From NCBI GenBank assembly GCA_021414065.1, contig JAIOPE010000066.1:1-61592 (forward strand): a stretch of 61,592 nucleotides of DNA, written 5' to 3'. The first letter of the stretch is position 1. Each line of letters starts with the position of its first letter. Shown here piece by piece: positions 43,948-52,029 of the stretch. The DNA is from Planctomycetota bacterium (GTDB lineage Bacteria > Planctomycetota > JAJSAM01 > JAJVHW01). Made by a program: the position numbers and the translations under genes. The notes under the pieces were generated by a model, which saw only the letters and a program-made list of their open reading frames with translations, did not search any database and was not told where the DNA came from.

Positions 43948-45762
43948 GTGTCCGCCACAGTTGCAACCGACCCCGCTCCGCCACGTCCGCCGCTCCAGTC
44001 CTGGCCGCTGCTCCGCCGTCTCCTCGCCCGCTTCGGTCCGTACCGCGCCGCCGCGGCCGGCGTGTTCGTACTCGTCCTTCTCAGGACCGCTCTTGAGATC
44101 GCCGCGCCGTTCTTCGTGCAGCGCGCGGTGGACGCGTTCGCCGACGGCACCGCCGTCGCCGCGCATCGCCTGCCCGAGGGCTACGCGACGATCCTCGCCG
44201 CGTTCGCCGCGGTGCTCGTCGCGCGTGCGGTCGTCGCATACGGCTCAGCGGTCGGTGCGGCGTCGCTCGCACAGGCGATCGAGAATCGCTTCCGTTCCGA
44301 CCTCTTCCGCCGCGTCACGAAACTCCGCTTTCGCTGGCACGACAGGAACCGCAGCGGGAAGACGATCGCCCGCAGCCTGCGCGACATGGAGCGTGCTCGG
44401 CTCTTCTTCCGTGAGGTCGCGTTCGGGTACCTCGAACTGATCCTGCTCCTCGTGCTCGGCGTGGCCGGCTGCGCGGTGCTGCACCCGCTCTTCGGCGCAC
44501 TCGTCGCGCTCACGTCGGTGACGGGGTTCCTGCTCACGCTGCGCGTCGCGTCGCGCATCGCGAAGATGGACCTGGCCGCCGACGACGAGTACGACCACGT
44601 CTCGACGGTCCTGCAGGAGAACGTGGCCGGAGCGCGCGTCATCCGGGCCTTCGGACGCGAACCGGAGGAGTCTTCGAAGTTCGGCGGGCGCCTCACGACG
44701 TTCACCGGAAGCTGGCACAACGTCGTCCTGTTCTGGACGGGGCGGATGACCTGGATCGGCAGCATCCACCACGGCGGGCTCGTGCTCAACGTGATCGCAG
44801 GCGCGTGGCTCGTGGGGCGCGGGTCCGTCACGCCGGGTGCCGTTGCGGCGGTGTTCCTGATCGTCCGCGCGCTCACGCAGCGGCTCCGCAACATGACGCG
44901 CCTCGTGATCATGGGACAGCAGGCCGTGGCGAGCGCCGCGCGCGTGTTCGAGGTGCTCGAGAACGACGACGTCATCGCGTTCCCCGCCGATCCGAAGACG
45001 CTCCCCGGCGACGGCGCCGCGCGCGGCGCCCTGCGCATCGACGACGTGACGTTCTCCTACGTTGCCGGCACGCCGGTGCTCCGCGGCGTCACGCTGCACG
45101 TCCCCGCCGGCCAGTCGCTCGGCATCCTCGGCCCGACGGCCGCGGGCAAGACGACGCTCGTCCAGCTCCTCCCTCGCTTCTACGACCCCGACAGCGGCTC
45201 GATCACGCTCGACGGCGTGGACCTCCGCAACCTCGACCCGGCCGCGCTCACCGCGGCCGTCGGCATCGTCTTCCAAGAGCCGTTCCTCTTCTCAGCGACC
45301 GTCGCAGACAACATCTCGTACGGCAACCCCGGCGTGCCGCGCGAGCGGGTCGTCGCGTGCGCGAAGCTCGCGGCGGCGCACGAGTTCATCGAGAAGCTGC
45401 CGAAGGGCTACGAGACGGTCGTCGGTGAGCGCGGCGTATCGCTCTCGGGCGGGCAGCGCCAGCGGTTGACGATCGCCCGCGCACTCGCGATGGACCCGCG
45501 CGTCCTCGTGTTCGACGACGCGACTGCCAGCGTGGACGCCGTCACGGAGAAGGAACTGTTCCAGGGCATCCGCGCGGCCGCGCGCGGCCGCACGACGCTC
45601 GTGATCAGTCAGCGGATCACGTCGATCCGCTGGTGCGATCGCGTCGCCGTGCTCGACCGCGGTACCGTCACGGCGATCGGCACGCACGACGAACTGCTCG
45701 CCGCGTCGCCCCTCTACCGCGAGGTGTTCGAACACCAGCGGATTCAGGGGATTGCTCTTTGA
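43948..45762 (+). CDS. ABC exporter half-transporter with degenerate ATP site
   Basis: The 604-residue protein has six membrane helices followed by a nucleotide-binding domain. Walker A is GPTAAGKTT and the signature LSGGQ is intact. The Walker B end reads LVFDDAT (Asp in place of the catalytic Glu) and the switch His is replaced by Gln in LVISQR. This is the pattern of the non-hydrolysing half in heterodimeric exporters such as TM287/288 or LmrCD. Its partner gene overlaps by 4 nt (TTGA). It starts at GTG with only a weak site. The substrate could be lipid, peptide or drug. Confidence 0.95.
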   Translation: MSATVATDPAPPRPPLQSWPLLRRLLARFGPYRAAAAGVFVLVLLRTALEIAAPFFVQRAVDAFADGTAVAAHRLPEGYATILAAFAAVLVARAVVAYGSAVGAASLAQAIENRFRSDLFRRVTKLRFRWHDRNRSGKTIARSLRDMERARLFFREVAFGYLELILLLVLGVAGCAVLHPLFGALVALTSVTGFLLTLRVASRIAKMDLAADDEYDHVSTVLQENVAGARVIRAFGREPEESSKFGGRLTTFTGSWHNVVLFWTGRMTWIGSIHHGGLVLNVIAGAWLVGRGSVTPGAVAAVFLIVRALTQRLRNMTRLVIMGQQAVASAARVFEVLENDDVIAFPADPKTLPGDGAARGALRIDDVTFSYVAGTPVLRGVTLHVPAGQSLGILGPTAAGKTTLVQLLPRFYDPDSGSITLDGVDLRNLDPAALTAAVGIVFQEPFLFSATVADNISYGNPGVPRERVVACAKLAAAHEFIEKLPKGYETVVGERGVSLSGGQRQRLTIARALAMDPRVLVFDDATASVDAVTEKELFQGIRAAARGRTTLVISQRITSIRWCDRVAVLDRGTVTAIGTHDELLAASPLYREVFEHQRIQGIAL

Positions 45763-47543
45763 GCGTCACCGACGAGATGGCGCTCGAGGAGGAACTGGCC
45801 CGCGTGCCGCTGCGGCGCGCGACGTGGGCCCGCGTCTTCGCGTATCTCAAGCCCTACAAAGTGCAGATCGCCGCCGCGCTCGGCGTCGAGGCGCTCTGGG
45901 TGCTGTGCATGCTCGTCGATTCCGAGCTGATCAAGCGCGCCCTCGACGGACCGATCGCCCGCGGCGACTGGGTCGGCGCGCTCCTGCCCGCCGGACTGCT
46001 CGTCCTGAACATCCTCTTCCGCGCGGCGATCACGGTGTGGGAGTTGCGCATCACGAACCGCGTCGGGATCGAGGTCCTGTATGCGATTCGGAAGGACGTG
46101 TTCGACCACGTCCAGCGCCTCTCGATGCGCTACTTCGACCGCACGAAGCAGGGCCGCATCATCTCGCGCTGCGACCGCGACGTGGACTCGCTCGAGCACC
46201 TCATCCTGTGGGGGCCGGTCGTGCTCGTGTCGCTCGGCTTCTCGATGGTCGTGGGCCTCGTGTGGCTCGCGTTCGTGGAACCTCGACTCGCGTTGGCGTG
46301 CTTGCTCGCGCTGCCGGTAATGTTCGCGTTCACGCGCATCTTCGAGCGCTACGGCTACCCGGCCTACCGCCGGGTCCGCGAGACGCACTCGGCGATCTCT
46401 GCGCACGTCGCCGAGACGATCACCGGCGTGCGCGTCGTGAAGGCGTTCGCCGCCGAGGACCGCGAGCTCGCGCGACTGGCCGACCTGCAGACGAACTATC
46501 GCTCGGCCGTGATGCGCTCGTGGCAGTTGATGGGCGCCTACATTCCGGCACTCACGCTCGTCTTCCACGCGCTGCTGGTCGTGACGTTGTGGATCGGCGG
46601 GACGTCCGTCGCCGCGGGCACGCTCACCGCGGCCGGCCTCGTGCAACTCGTGTGGCTCCTCGGTTTCGTGCTCGGCCCCGTCGAAGGTCTCGGCGGCCTC
46701 TACAACGAAGCGCTGACCTCGGGCGCCGCGGCCGAGCGCATCTTCCTCCTCCTCGACACCGACCCCGAGGTGAAGGATGCCGACGGCGCCGTCGATCCCG
46801 GGCGTCTCCGCGGCGAGGTCGAGTTCGAGCACGTCTCGTTCAGCTATGAGCCCGACGGCCGCCACGGACGCCAGCTTCACGACGTCAGCTTCCGCGTCGC
46901 GCCCGGCGAGACGGTCGCGCTCGTCGGCCCCACCGGCGCGGGGAAGACGTCGGTCGTCAACCTGCTCACGCGCTTCTACGACTGCCAGGAGGGATCGATC
47001 CGGATCGATGGACGCGACGTCCGCGCGATGCCCGTCGCGGCGCTCCACCGGCAACTGGGGATCGTTCTGCAGGAGAGCTTCCTCTTCGCCGGCACGGTGC
47101 TCGACAACCTGCGCTTCGTGCGCCCCGCGCTTTCGGACGACGACGCCCGCCGCGGCTTCGCCGAACTCGGCTGCGCCGATGTCCTGGCCGCACTCCCCCG
47201 CGGTCTCGACACCGACGTCGGCGAGCGCGGCGCGAACCTCTCCGAGGGCGAGCGCCAGATCGTGTGCTTCGTCCGCGCCCTGCTCGCCGAGCCCGCCATC
47301 CTGATCCTCGACGAAGCGACGAGCGCCGTGGACACCCGCACCGAGACGCTCATCCTCCGCGCGCTCCGCGCCCTGACCGCCCGCCAGACCACGTTCGTCA
47401 TCGCCCACCGCCTCTCCACGATCCGCGAGGCCGACCGCATCCTCGTCCTCGAGAACGGCCGCGTCGCAGAGCAGGGCACACACGCCGAGCTGCTGACGAA
47501 AGACGGCGCGTATGTGCGCCTCTACGCGGAGTACGTGAGATGA
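45759..47543 (+). CDS. ABC exporter half-transporter with catalytic ATP site
   Basis: The 594-residue partner has six membrane helices and a nucleotide-binding domain with Walker A GPTGAGKT, a canonical Walker B ILILDEAT and the switch His in FVIAHRLSTI. Its signature is altered to LSEGE. Combined with the altered Walker B and switch of the partner, this gives one consensus and one degenerate ATP site per heterodimer. The TTG at 45759 overlaps the upstream stop, with AGGGG about 8 nt before; an ATG at 45777 is the alternative. The next small membrane gene overlaps by 4 nt (ATGA), so all three are one operon. Confidence 0.95.
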   Translation: MSVTDEMALEEELARVPLRRATWARVFAYLKPYKVQIAAALGVEALWVLCMLVDSELIKRALDGPIARGDWVGALLPAGLLVLNILFRAAITVWELRITNRVGIEVLYAIRKDVFDHVQRLSMRYFDRTKQGRIISRCDRDVDSLEHLILWGPVVLVSLGFSMVVGLVWLAFVEPRLALACLLALPVMFAFTRIFERYGYPAYRRVRETHSAISAHVAETITGVRVVKAFAAEDRELARLADLQTNYRSAVMRSWQLMGAYIPALTLVFHALLVVTLWIGGTSVAAGTLTAAGLVQLVWLLGFVLGPVEGLGGLYNEALTSGAAAERIFLLLDTDPEVKDADGAVDPGRLRGEVEFEHVSFSYEPDGRHGRQLHDVSFRVAPGETVALVGPTGAGKTSVVNLLTRFYDCQEGSIRIDGRDVRAMPVAALHRQLGIVLQESFLFAGTVLDNLRFVRPALSDDDARRGFAELGCADVLAALPRGLDTDVGERGANLSEGERQIVCFVRALLAEPAILILDEATSAVDTRTETLILRALRALTARQTTFVIAHRLSTIREADRILVLENGRVAEQGTHAELLTKDGAYVRLYAEYVR

Positions 47544-47956
47544 CGCATGCCCTCCCCCGCCGCAGGTTCCACCGAGCGGTGTTCCTCGCCGCCGGGCTCT
47601 ACAACGTCGTCTGGGGCCTCTGGTCGGCGGCGGATCCGCAGTGGTTCTTCCGATTCACCGGGCTCGCGCCGCTGAACCACCCGGAGATCTTCGCCTGCCT
47701 CGCGATGGTCGTCGGCGTCTACGGCATCCTCTATCTCGAGATCGCGCGCTCGCCGGAGCGGGGCTGGCTCCTCGCCGCCGTGGGACTCCTCGGCAAAGTG
47801 CTCGGACCGATCGGGCTCGCCGCGCTCGTCGCCACCGGCACCTGGCCGCCGTCGGCGGTGGTGCTCTGCGTGACGAACGACCTGATCTGGTGGCTGCCGT
47901 TCGGACTTTACCTGCGGGACGCCTGGCCCGCCTTCCGGGAGTCGCTGCGCGCCTGA
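47540..47956 (+). CDS. Small four-helix membrane protein
   Basis: The 138-residue protein has four hydrophobic segments (AVFLAAGLYNVVWGLWSA, IFACLAMVVGVYGILYLEIA, WLLAAVGLLGKVLGPIGLAA, LCVTNDLIWWLPFGLYL) and no signal peptide. I do not recognise a specific family. Its ATG overlaps the stop of the second ABC half by 4 nt, so it is produced with the exporter and may modify or accompany it. Confidence 0.8.
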   Translation: MTHALPRRRFHRAVFLAAGLYNVVWGLWSAADPQWFFRFTGLAPLNHPEIFACLAMVVGVYGILYLEIARSPERGWLLAAVGLLGKVLGPIGLAALVATGTWPPSAVVLCVTNDLIWWLPFGLYLRDAWPAFRESLRA

Positions 47957-48067
47957 TCCGCTCGATCGGCGGCGCGCGTCTGCGCAGGTGTCCCGGGAAC
48001 CCGGGGGGCGGTAGAATCGCAGGTGTCGGCGGGCTGCGAGCGTGCGGCCGCGACTGGAAAGGCAGCC

Positions 48068-48883
48068 ATGCGAACTCCCCGTGTCTGGATCGCCGCGGTT
48101 CTCGGCTTGGCCGTCGCCGTCGCCTCGTCGCCTGCAGCTCGCGCCGATGGGAACGTCTCCGTTGCCTCATCCGGCGGCGTTCTCAGGATCGTCGGCGACG
48201 CGGCGGACAACTCGGTCGTCGTGACGTCGGGCGGCACCGAAGGTGCGTTCACCGTGACCGGGACAGGCGGGACGACCGTGAACAGCGGTGCGTCTGCCAC
48301 GGTGACGGGCGTCCGCGGAGTGTCCGCCGACATGGGCGACGGAGCCGATCGCCTGGAGCTGACCGGGATGCGCATCCGCACCGACGTGCGCGTCAAGCTC
48401 GGCGGCGGGCCCGACGTCCTGGTGATGTCGAAGCTCCGCGTGCGCGGGATCGTGGTGGTGCGGTGCGGCCTCGGCGACGACCGCGTCTCCGCCGAAGACG
48501 ATAGCATCTTCGCCCGCGACTTCACGGTGCTCGGAAGCGACGGGAACGACGTCGTCGATTTCCTCGACTCACAGTGCAAGGGCCGACTCCGCGTGGACTC
48601 CGGGAACAACTCCGACACGATTCGTCTCGAGAACAGCCACTTCTTCGGGAACGTCAGCGTCGAGGCGCGCGGCGGCGACGACGACCTGGAACTCGACGAC
48701 TCCGACTTCGACCGTCACGTGGACGCCGACATGGGCGGCGGCGAAGACTCGGTGACCATCCGCGGGTCCGACTTCGACGACACGGTCGAGCTCGACGGCG
48801 GAGGTGGCCCCCGCGACGAGTTCGACCTCCGATCGGACAATCACTTCCGCGAGCGGCCCTACGCCTGGGACTTCGAACGGTAG
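48068..48883 (+). CDS. Secreted acidic repeat protein, probable beta-solenoid
   Basis: The 271-residue protein has a signal peptide (VWIAAVLGLAVAVASSPAARA) and short repeats rich in Gly, Asp and Val with a regular strand rhythm: VSADMGDGADRLELTG, VKLGGGPDVLVM, VRCGLGDDRVSAEDD and GSDGNDVVDF, up to DADMGGGEDSVTIRG. The GxGDD patterns recall calcium-binding RTX-like solenoids but lack the strict nonapeptide. GAAAGG lies near the ATG; an upstream in-frame start at 48023 lacks a site. It is probably exported and metal-binding. It follows the exporter operon by 111 bp, though no functional link is proven. Confidence 0.8.
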   Translation: MRTPRVWIAAVLGLAVAVASSPAARADGNVSVASSGGVLRIVGDAADNSVVVTSGGTEGAFTVTGTGGTTVNSGASATVTGVRGVSADMGDGADRLELTGMRIRTDVRVKLGGGPDVLVMSKLRVRGIVVVRCGLGDDRVSAEDDSIFARDFTVLGSDGNDVVDFLDSQCKGRLRVDSGNNSDTIRLENSHFFGNVSVEARGGDDDLELDDSDFDRHVDADMGGGEDSVTIRGSDFDDTVELDGGGGPRDEFDLRSDNHFRERPYAWDFER

Positions 48884-49032
48884 CGGGACTCCCGTCACGT
48901 TCAAACCCAGGTAGTTCCATCGTTTCACGGGATTCGGGACTCGCGTCTCCAGAGAAGATCCGGCACGCAGGTCGGCGCGGATGCGACACTCGTCGGGCCT
49001 GCGAGCCCGGTTGTTCGGTGCCGCAGGCGACG

Positions 49033-50205
49033 ATGATCGATTCACCCCTCCCGCCCTTCACACTCGCAGGTCGCACCCTCCTACCCGTCATCCAGGGCGG
49101 CATGGGCATCGGGATCTCTGCGCACAGTCTCGCGGGTGCCGTCGCACGCGAGGGGGCCGTCGGCACGATCTCGAGCATCGACCTCCGGCGGCACCACCCG
49201 GACCTGATGGAACGCACGGGGAAGTCCCGTGACCCGGGTCCGATGGACGTCGCCAACCTCGAGGCGCTGGATCGTGAGGTCCGGGCCGCGCGCGCCATCG
49301 CCGGGCCCCGCGGCTTCATCGCCGTGAACGTGATGAAGGCCGTGCGACAGCACGCGGCGCTCGTCCGCCAGGCGTGCGAGAGCGGCGCCGACGCGATCGT
49401 CGTCGGGGCCGGCCTGCCGCTCGACCTGCCGGAGATGGTGGCGGACCACCCGAACGTGGCGCTCATCCCGATCCTGTCGGAGGAACGGGGCGTCCGCGCC
49501 GTCGTGCGGAAGTGGATGCGCGCCGGGCGACTCCCGGCGGCGATCGTCATCGAGCAGCCGAAGTTTGCCGGCGGCCACCTCGGCAGTCCGAAGATCGCCG
49601 ACGTCGCCGACGCGCGGTTCGAGTTCGAGCGGGTCCACGCGGGCATCCGCGGCGTGCTGGATGACCTCGGGACCGGCCCGATCCCGCTCGTCGCCGCAGG
49701 CGGAATCCACACCCACGAGCGCATCGTGGAACTCATCGCCGCCGGATGGTCGGCCGTGCAGGTGGGAACGCCCTTCGCCGTCACGAGGGAGGGCGACGCG
49801 CACGAGCGCTTCAAGCACGTGCTTGCCGACGCGCGCCCCGAGGACATCGTCACCTTCCTGAGCGCCGCCGGCCTTCCCGCGCGGGCCGTCCGCACGCCGT
49901 GGCTCGCCAGCTACCTCGAACGCGAGGACGACCTCCGCGCCGCCGCCTGCCCCGAGAAGGCCGCGTGCGTCGTCGGGATGCAGTGCCTCAACTACTGCGG
50001 GCTCCGCGACGGCGACCCCGCCGCCGGCCAGTTCTGCATCGACCTGCGCCTCGCCGCGGCGCTGCGTGGCGACGTCGAAGAGGGCCTCTTCTTCCGCGGC
50101 TCCGAACCGCTCCCCTTCGGCCGCGAGATTCGCTCGGTGCACGATCTGCTGACGTATCTTCTGACCGGCCGCGACGCCGTTGCGGAAGCCGTCGCTCGTA
50201 ACTGA
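49033..50205 (+). CDS. Nitronate monooxygenase (2-nitropropane dioxygenase-like)
   Basis: The 390-residue FMN-dependent TIM-barrel enzyme oxidises alkyl nitronates. Family marks include PVIQGGMGIGISAHSLAGAV at the start, GADAIVVGAGLPLDLPE, EQPKFAGGHLG and the FMN-phosphate loop PLVAAGGIHTHERI with GWSAVQVGTPFA. The C-terminal segment is Cys-containing (CPEKAACVVGMQCLNYCG), an extension seen in some larger members. The ATG at 49033 has no strong ribosome site, but the glycine-rich first strand begins directly after it. The CRTAC1 lipoprotein gene follows after 57 bp on the same strand. Confidence 0.93.
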   Translation: MIDSPLPPFTLAGRTLLPVIQGGMGIGISAHSLAGAVAREGAVGTISSIDLRRHHPDLMERTGKSRDPGPMDVANLEALDREVRAARAIAGPRGFIAVNVMKAVRQHAALVRQACESGADAIVVGAGLPLDLPEMVADHPNVALIPILSEERGVRAVVRKWMRAGRLPAAIVIEQPKFAGGHLGSPKIADVADARFEFERVHAGIRGVLDDLGTGPIPLVAAGGIHTHERIVELIAAGWSAVQVGTPFAVTREGDAHERFKHVLADARPEDIVTFLSAAGLPARAVRTPWLASYLEREDDLRAAACPEKAACVVGMQCLNYCGLRDGDPAAGQFCIDLRLAAALRGDVEEGLFFRGSEPLPFGREIRSVHDLLTYLLTGRDAVAEAVARN

Positions 50206-50252
50206 GCTCTGCAGCGAGCCCGGATCAGTCACCCCCAGGTTTCTCGACGGCC

Positions 50253-50265
50253 GGAGGCCCCTCTG
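50253..50265 (+). promoter_or_regulatory. Shine-Dalgarno with CTG start codon
   Basis: GGAGG at 50253-50257 lies 5 nt before CTG at 50263-50265. No ATG, GTG or TTG occurs in frame between the upstream stop (50203-50205) and the ATG at 50410, yet the intervening codons spell a lipoprotein signal peptide. The placement therefore decides the start of the CRTAC1 gene. Confidence 0.6.
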
Positions 50266-52029
50266 ACGCGCAGTCCGCGGCTTCCCTGGCCCGCTCGCTT
50301 CGCCCCGGCGGCGGCCGTCGCTGCGCTGCTCGCAGGGGCATCGTGCGGCAGGGATGACGCTCCGCAGTCGCCGGCGCCCCCGCCGCCTCGCGTCGCCCCG
50401 TTCGAGGAGATGGAGCCGTTCTTCACCCACGCGAACGGCGCGGCGGGCGAGTGGTACTTCTGCGAGACGGTCGGCGCGGGCGTGGCCCTCTTCGACTACG
50501 ACGGCGACGGCGACCTGGACCTGTTCGCGGTGCAGGGCGGATCGCTCGGCGGGAAGCCGCCGACCGAGCCGTGGACGCGTTCCGAGCCGCCGCGCGGGCG
50601 CCTCTTCCGGAACGACCCGGTGCGCGGCGCGGACGGCGTCCGGCGCCCGCGGTTCACCGACGTCACCGCGGCGTCCGGCATCGACGCGCGGGCCTACGGC
50701 ATGGGCGCCGCCGCAGGCGACTTCGACGGCGACGGCCACGTGGACCTCTTCCTCGCGAACTTCGGTCCGGACCAGCTCTGGCGCAACCGCGGCGACGGCA
50801 CGTTCGAAGACGTCACGGCCCGCGCCGGCGTCGGCGACGCCCGCTGGAACACGAGCGCCGCGTTCCTCGACTTCGACCGCGACGGGCGGCTCGACTTGTT
50901 CGTGTGCGCCTACGAGAACTTCACGCTCGAGACGAACAAGCCCTGCTTCGCGACGAACGGACGCCGCGACTACTGCGGCCCGCTCAGCTACCGGCCGATC
51001 CCCGACCGCCTCTACCGCAACCGCGGCGACGGCACATTCGAAGACGTGTCGGCGACCTCCGGGATCGCGTCGGCCGAGGCGCCGGGCCTCGGCGTGCTCT
51101 CGGCCGACTTCGACGGCGACGGCTGGGCCGACCTCTTCGTCGCGAACGACGGCCGCGAGAACCACCTCTGGATGAGCCGGGGCGACGGCACGTTCCGGAA
51201 CGACGCCCTCGCCCGCGGCTGCGCCGTGAACGCGTCGGGCCAGACGTGCGCCGGGATGGGCACCGACGCCGGCGACGTGGACGGCGACGGCGACCTCGAC
51301 ATCGTCGTCGCGAACCTGACCGGCGAGGCGAACACGCTCTTCCTCGGCGACGGGCGCGGCCGCTTCTCGGACCGTGCGCTCGCCGCCGGGATCGTCGGGC
51401 CGAGCCTTCCGATGACCGGGTTCGGCGCCGCGTTCCTCGACTACGACGCGGACGGGCACCTCGACCTCGTCGTGGCGAACGGCGGCGTGCGGCACGGCGA
51501 GGCGGCGGACCTCGGGCAACCGAACCACCTCCTGCGCAACCGGGGCGGAGGCAAGTTCGAGGACGTCTCGGCGGCGTCCGGCGCGCCCTTCGCGCGGCGC
51601 GAGACGTCGCGGGGCCTCGCGGTGGGCGACCTCGACGACGACGGCGACCCGGACGTCGTCGTGTCGAACAACGGCGGCCCGCTCCGCGTGCTCCTGAACG
51701 TCGCTCGGCCCGCGGGGACGTGGGTCGGTCTGCGGCTCGTGCAGCCCGGCGCGGGCGCGGCGCCGGTGGAAGCTCTCGGGGCGCGCGTGGACCTCGTCCT
51801 GGCCGACGGGCGACGCCTCGTGCGCCGCGCCCACGCCGACGGGAGCTACTGCTCGTCGAGCGACCCGCGCGTGCTCCTCGCCCTCGGCCCGGCCGACCGG
51901 CCCGCGTCGCTCCGCGTGACGTGGCCCGACGGCTCCGCCGAGTCGTTCGACACGCCCGCGGCCGGCGCGTACGCGACGCTGGTCCGGGGGACGGGCCGCC
52001 GCGCGACTGCGGAGACGACGCGCAAGTGA
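50263..52029 (+). CDS. CRTAC1-family lipoprotein with FG-GAP repeats and ASPIC/UnbV domain
   Basis: From the CTG start the 588-residue product carries a signal peptide with a lipobox-like end (ALLAGASC) and a Pro-rich spacer. FG-GAP blades with calcium loops follow (DYDGDGDLDLFAV, DFDGDGHVDLFLANFG, DFDRDGRLDLFVCAYENF, DVDGDGDLDIVVAN, DYDADGHLDLVVANGG), then a C-terminal ASPIC/UnbV domain (VEALGARVDLVLADGRRL, VTWPDGSAE). Such proteins are surface-exposed and frequent in Planctomycetota; their biochemical role is not established. Starting at ATG 50410 would remove the export signal. The stop overlaps the GTG of the TPR lipoprotein gene (GTGA), so the two are coupled. Confidence 0.9.
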   Translation: MTRSPRLPWPARFAPAAAVAALLAGASCGRDDAPQSPAPPPPRVAPFEEMEPFFTHANGAAGEWYFCETVGAGVALFDYDGDGDLDLFAVQGGSLGGKPPTEPWTRSEPPRGRLFRNDPVRGADGVRRPRFTDVTAASGIDARAYGMGAAAGDFDGDGHVDLFLANFGPDQLWRNRGDGTFEDVTARAGVGDARWNTSAAFLDFDRDGRLDLFVCAYENFTLETNKPCFATNGRRDYCGPLSYRPIPDRLYRNRGDGTFEDVSATSGIASAEAPGLGVLSADFDGDGWADLFVANDGRENHLWMSRGDGTFRNDALARGCAVNASGQTCAGMGTDAGDVDGDGDLDIVVANLTGEANTLFLGDGRGRFSDRALAAGIVGPSLPMTGFGAAFLDYDADGHLDLVVANGGVRHGEAADLGQPNHLLRNRGGGKFEDVSAASGAPFARRETSRGLAVGDLDDDGDPDVVVSNNGGPLRVLLNVARPAGTWVGLRLVQPGAGAAPVEALGARVDLVLADGRRLVRRAHADGSYCSSSDPRVLLALGPADRPASLRVTWPDGSAESFDTPAAGAYATLVRGTGRRATAETTRK

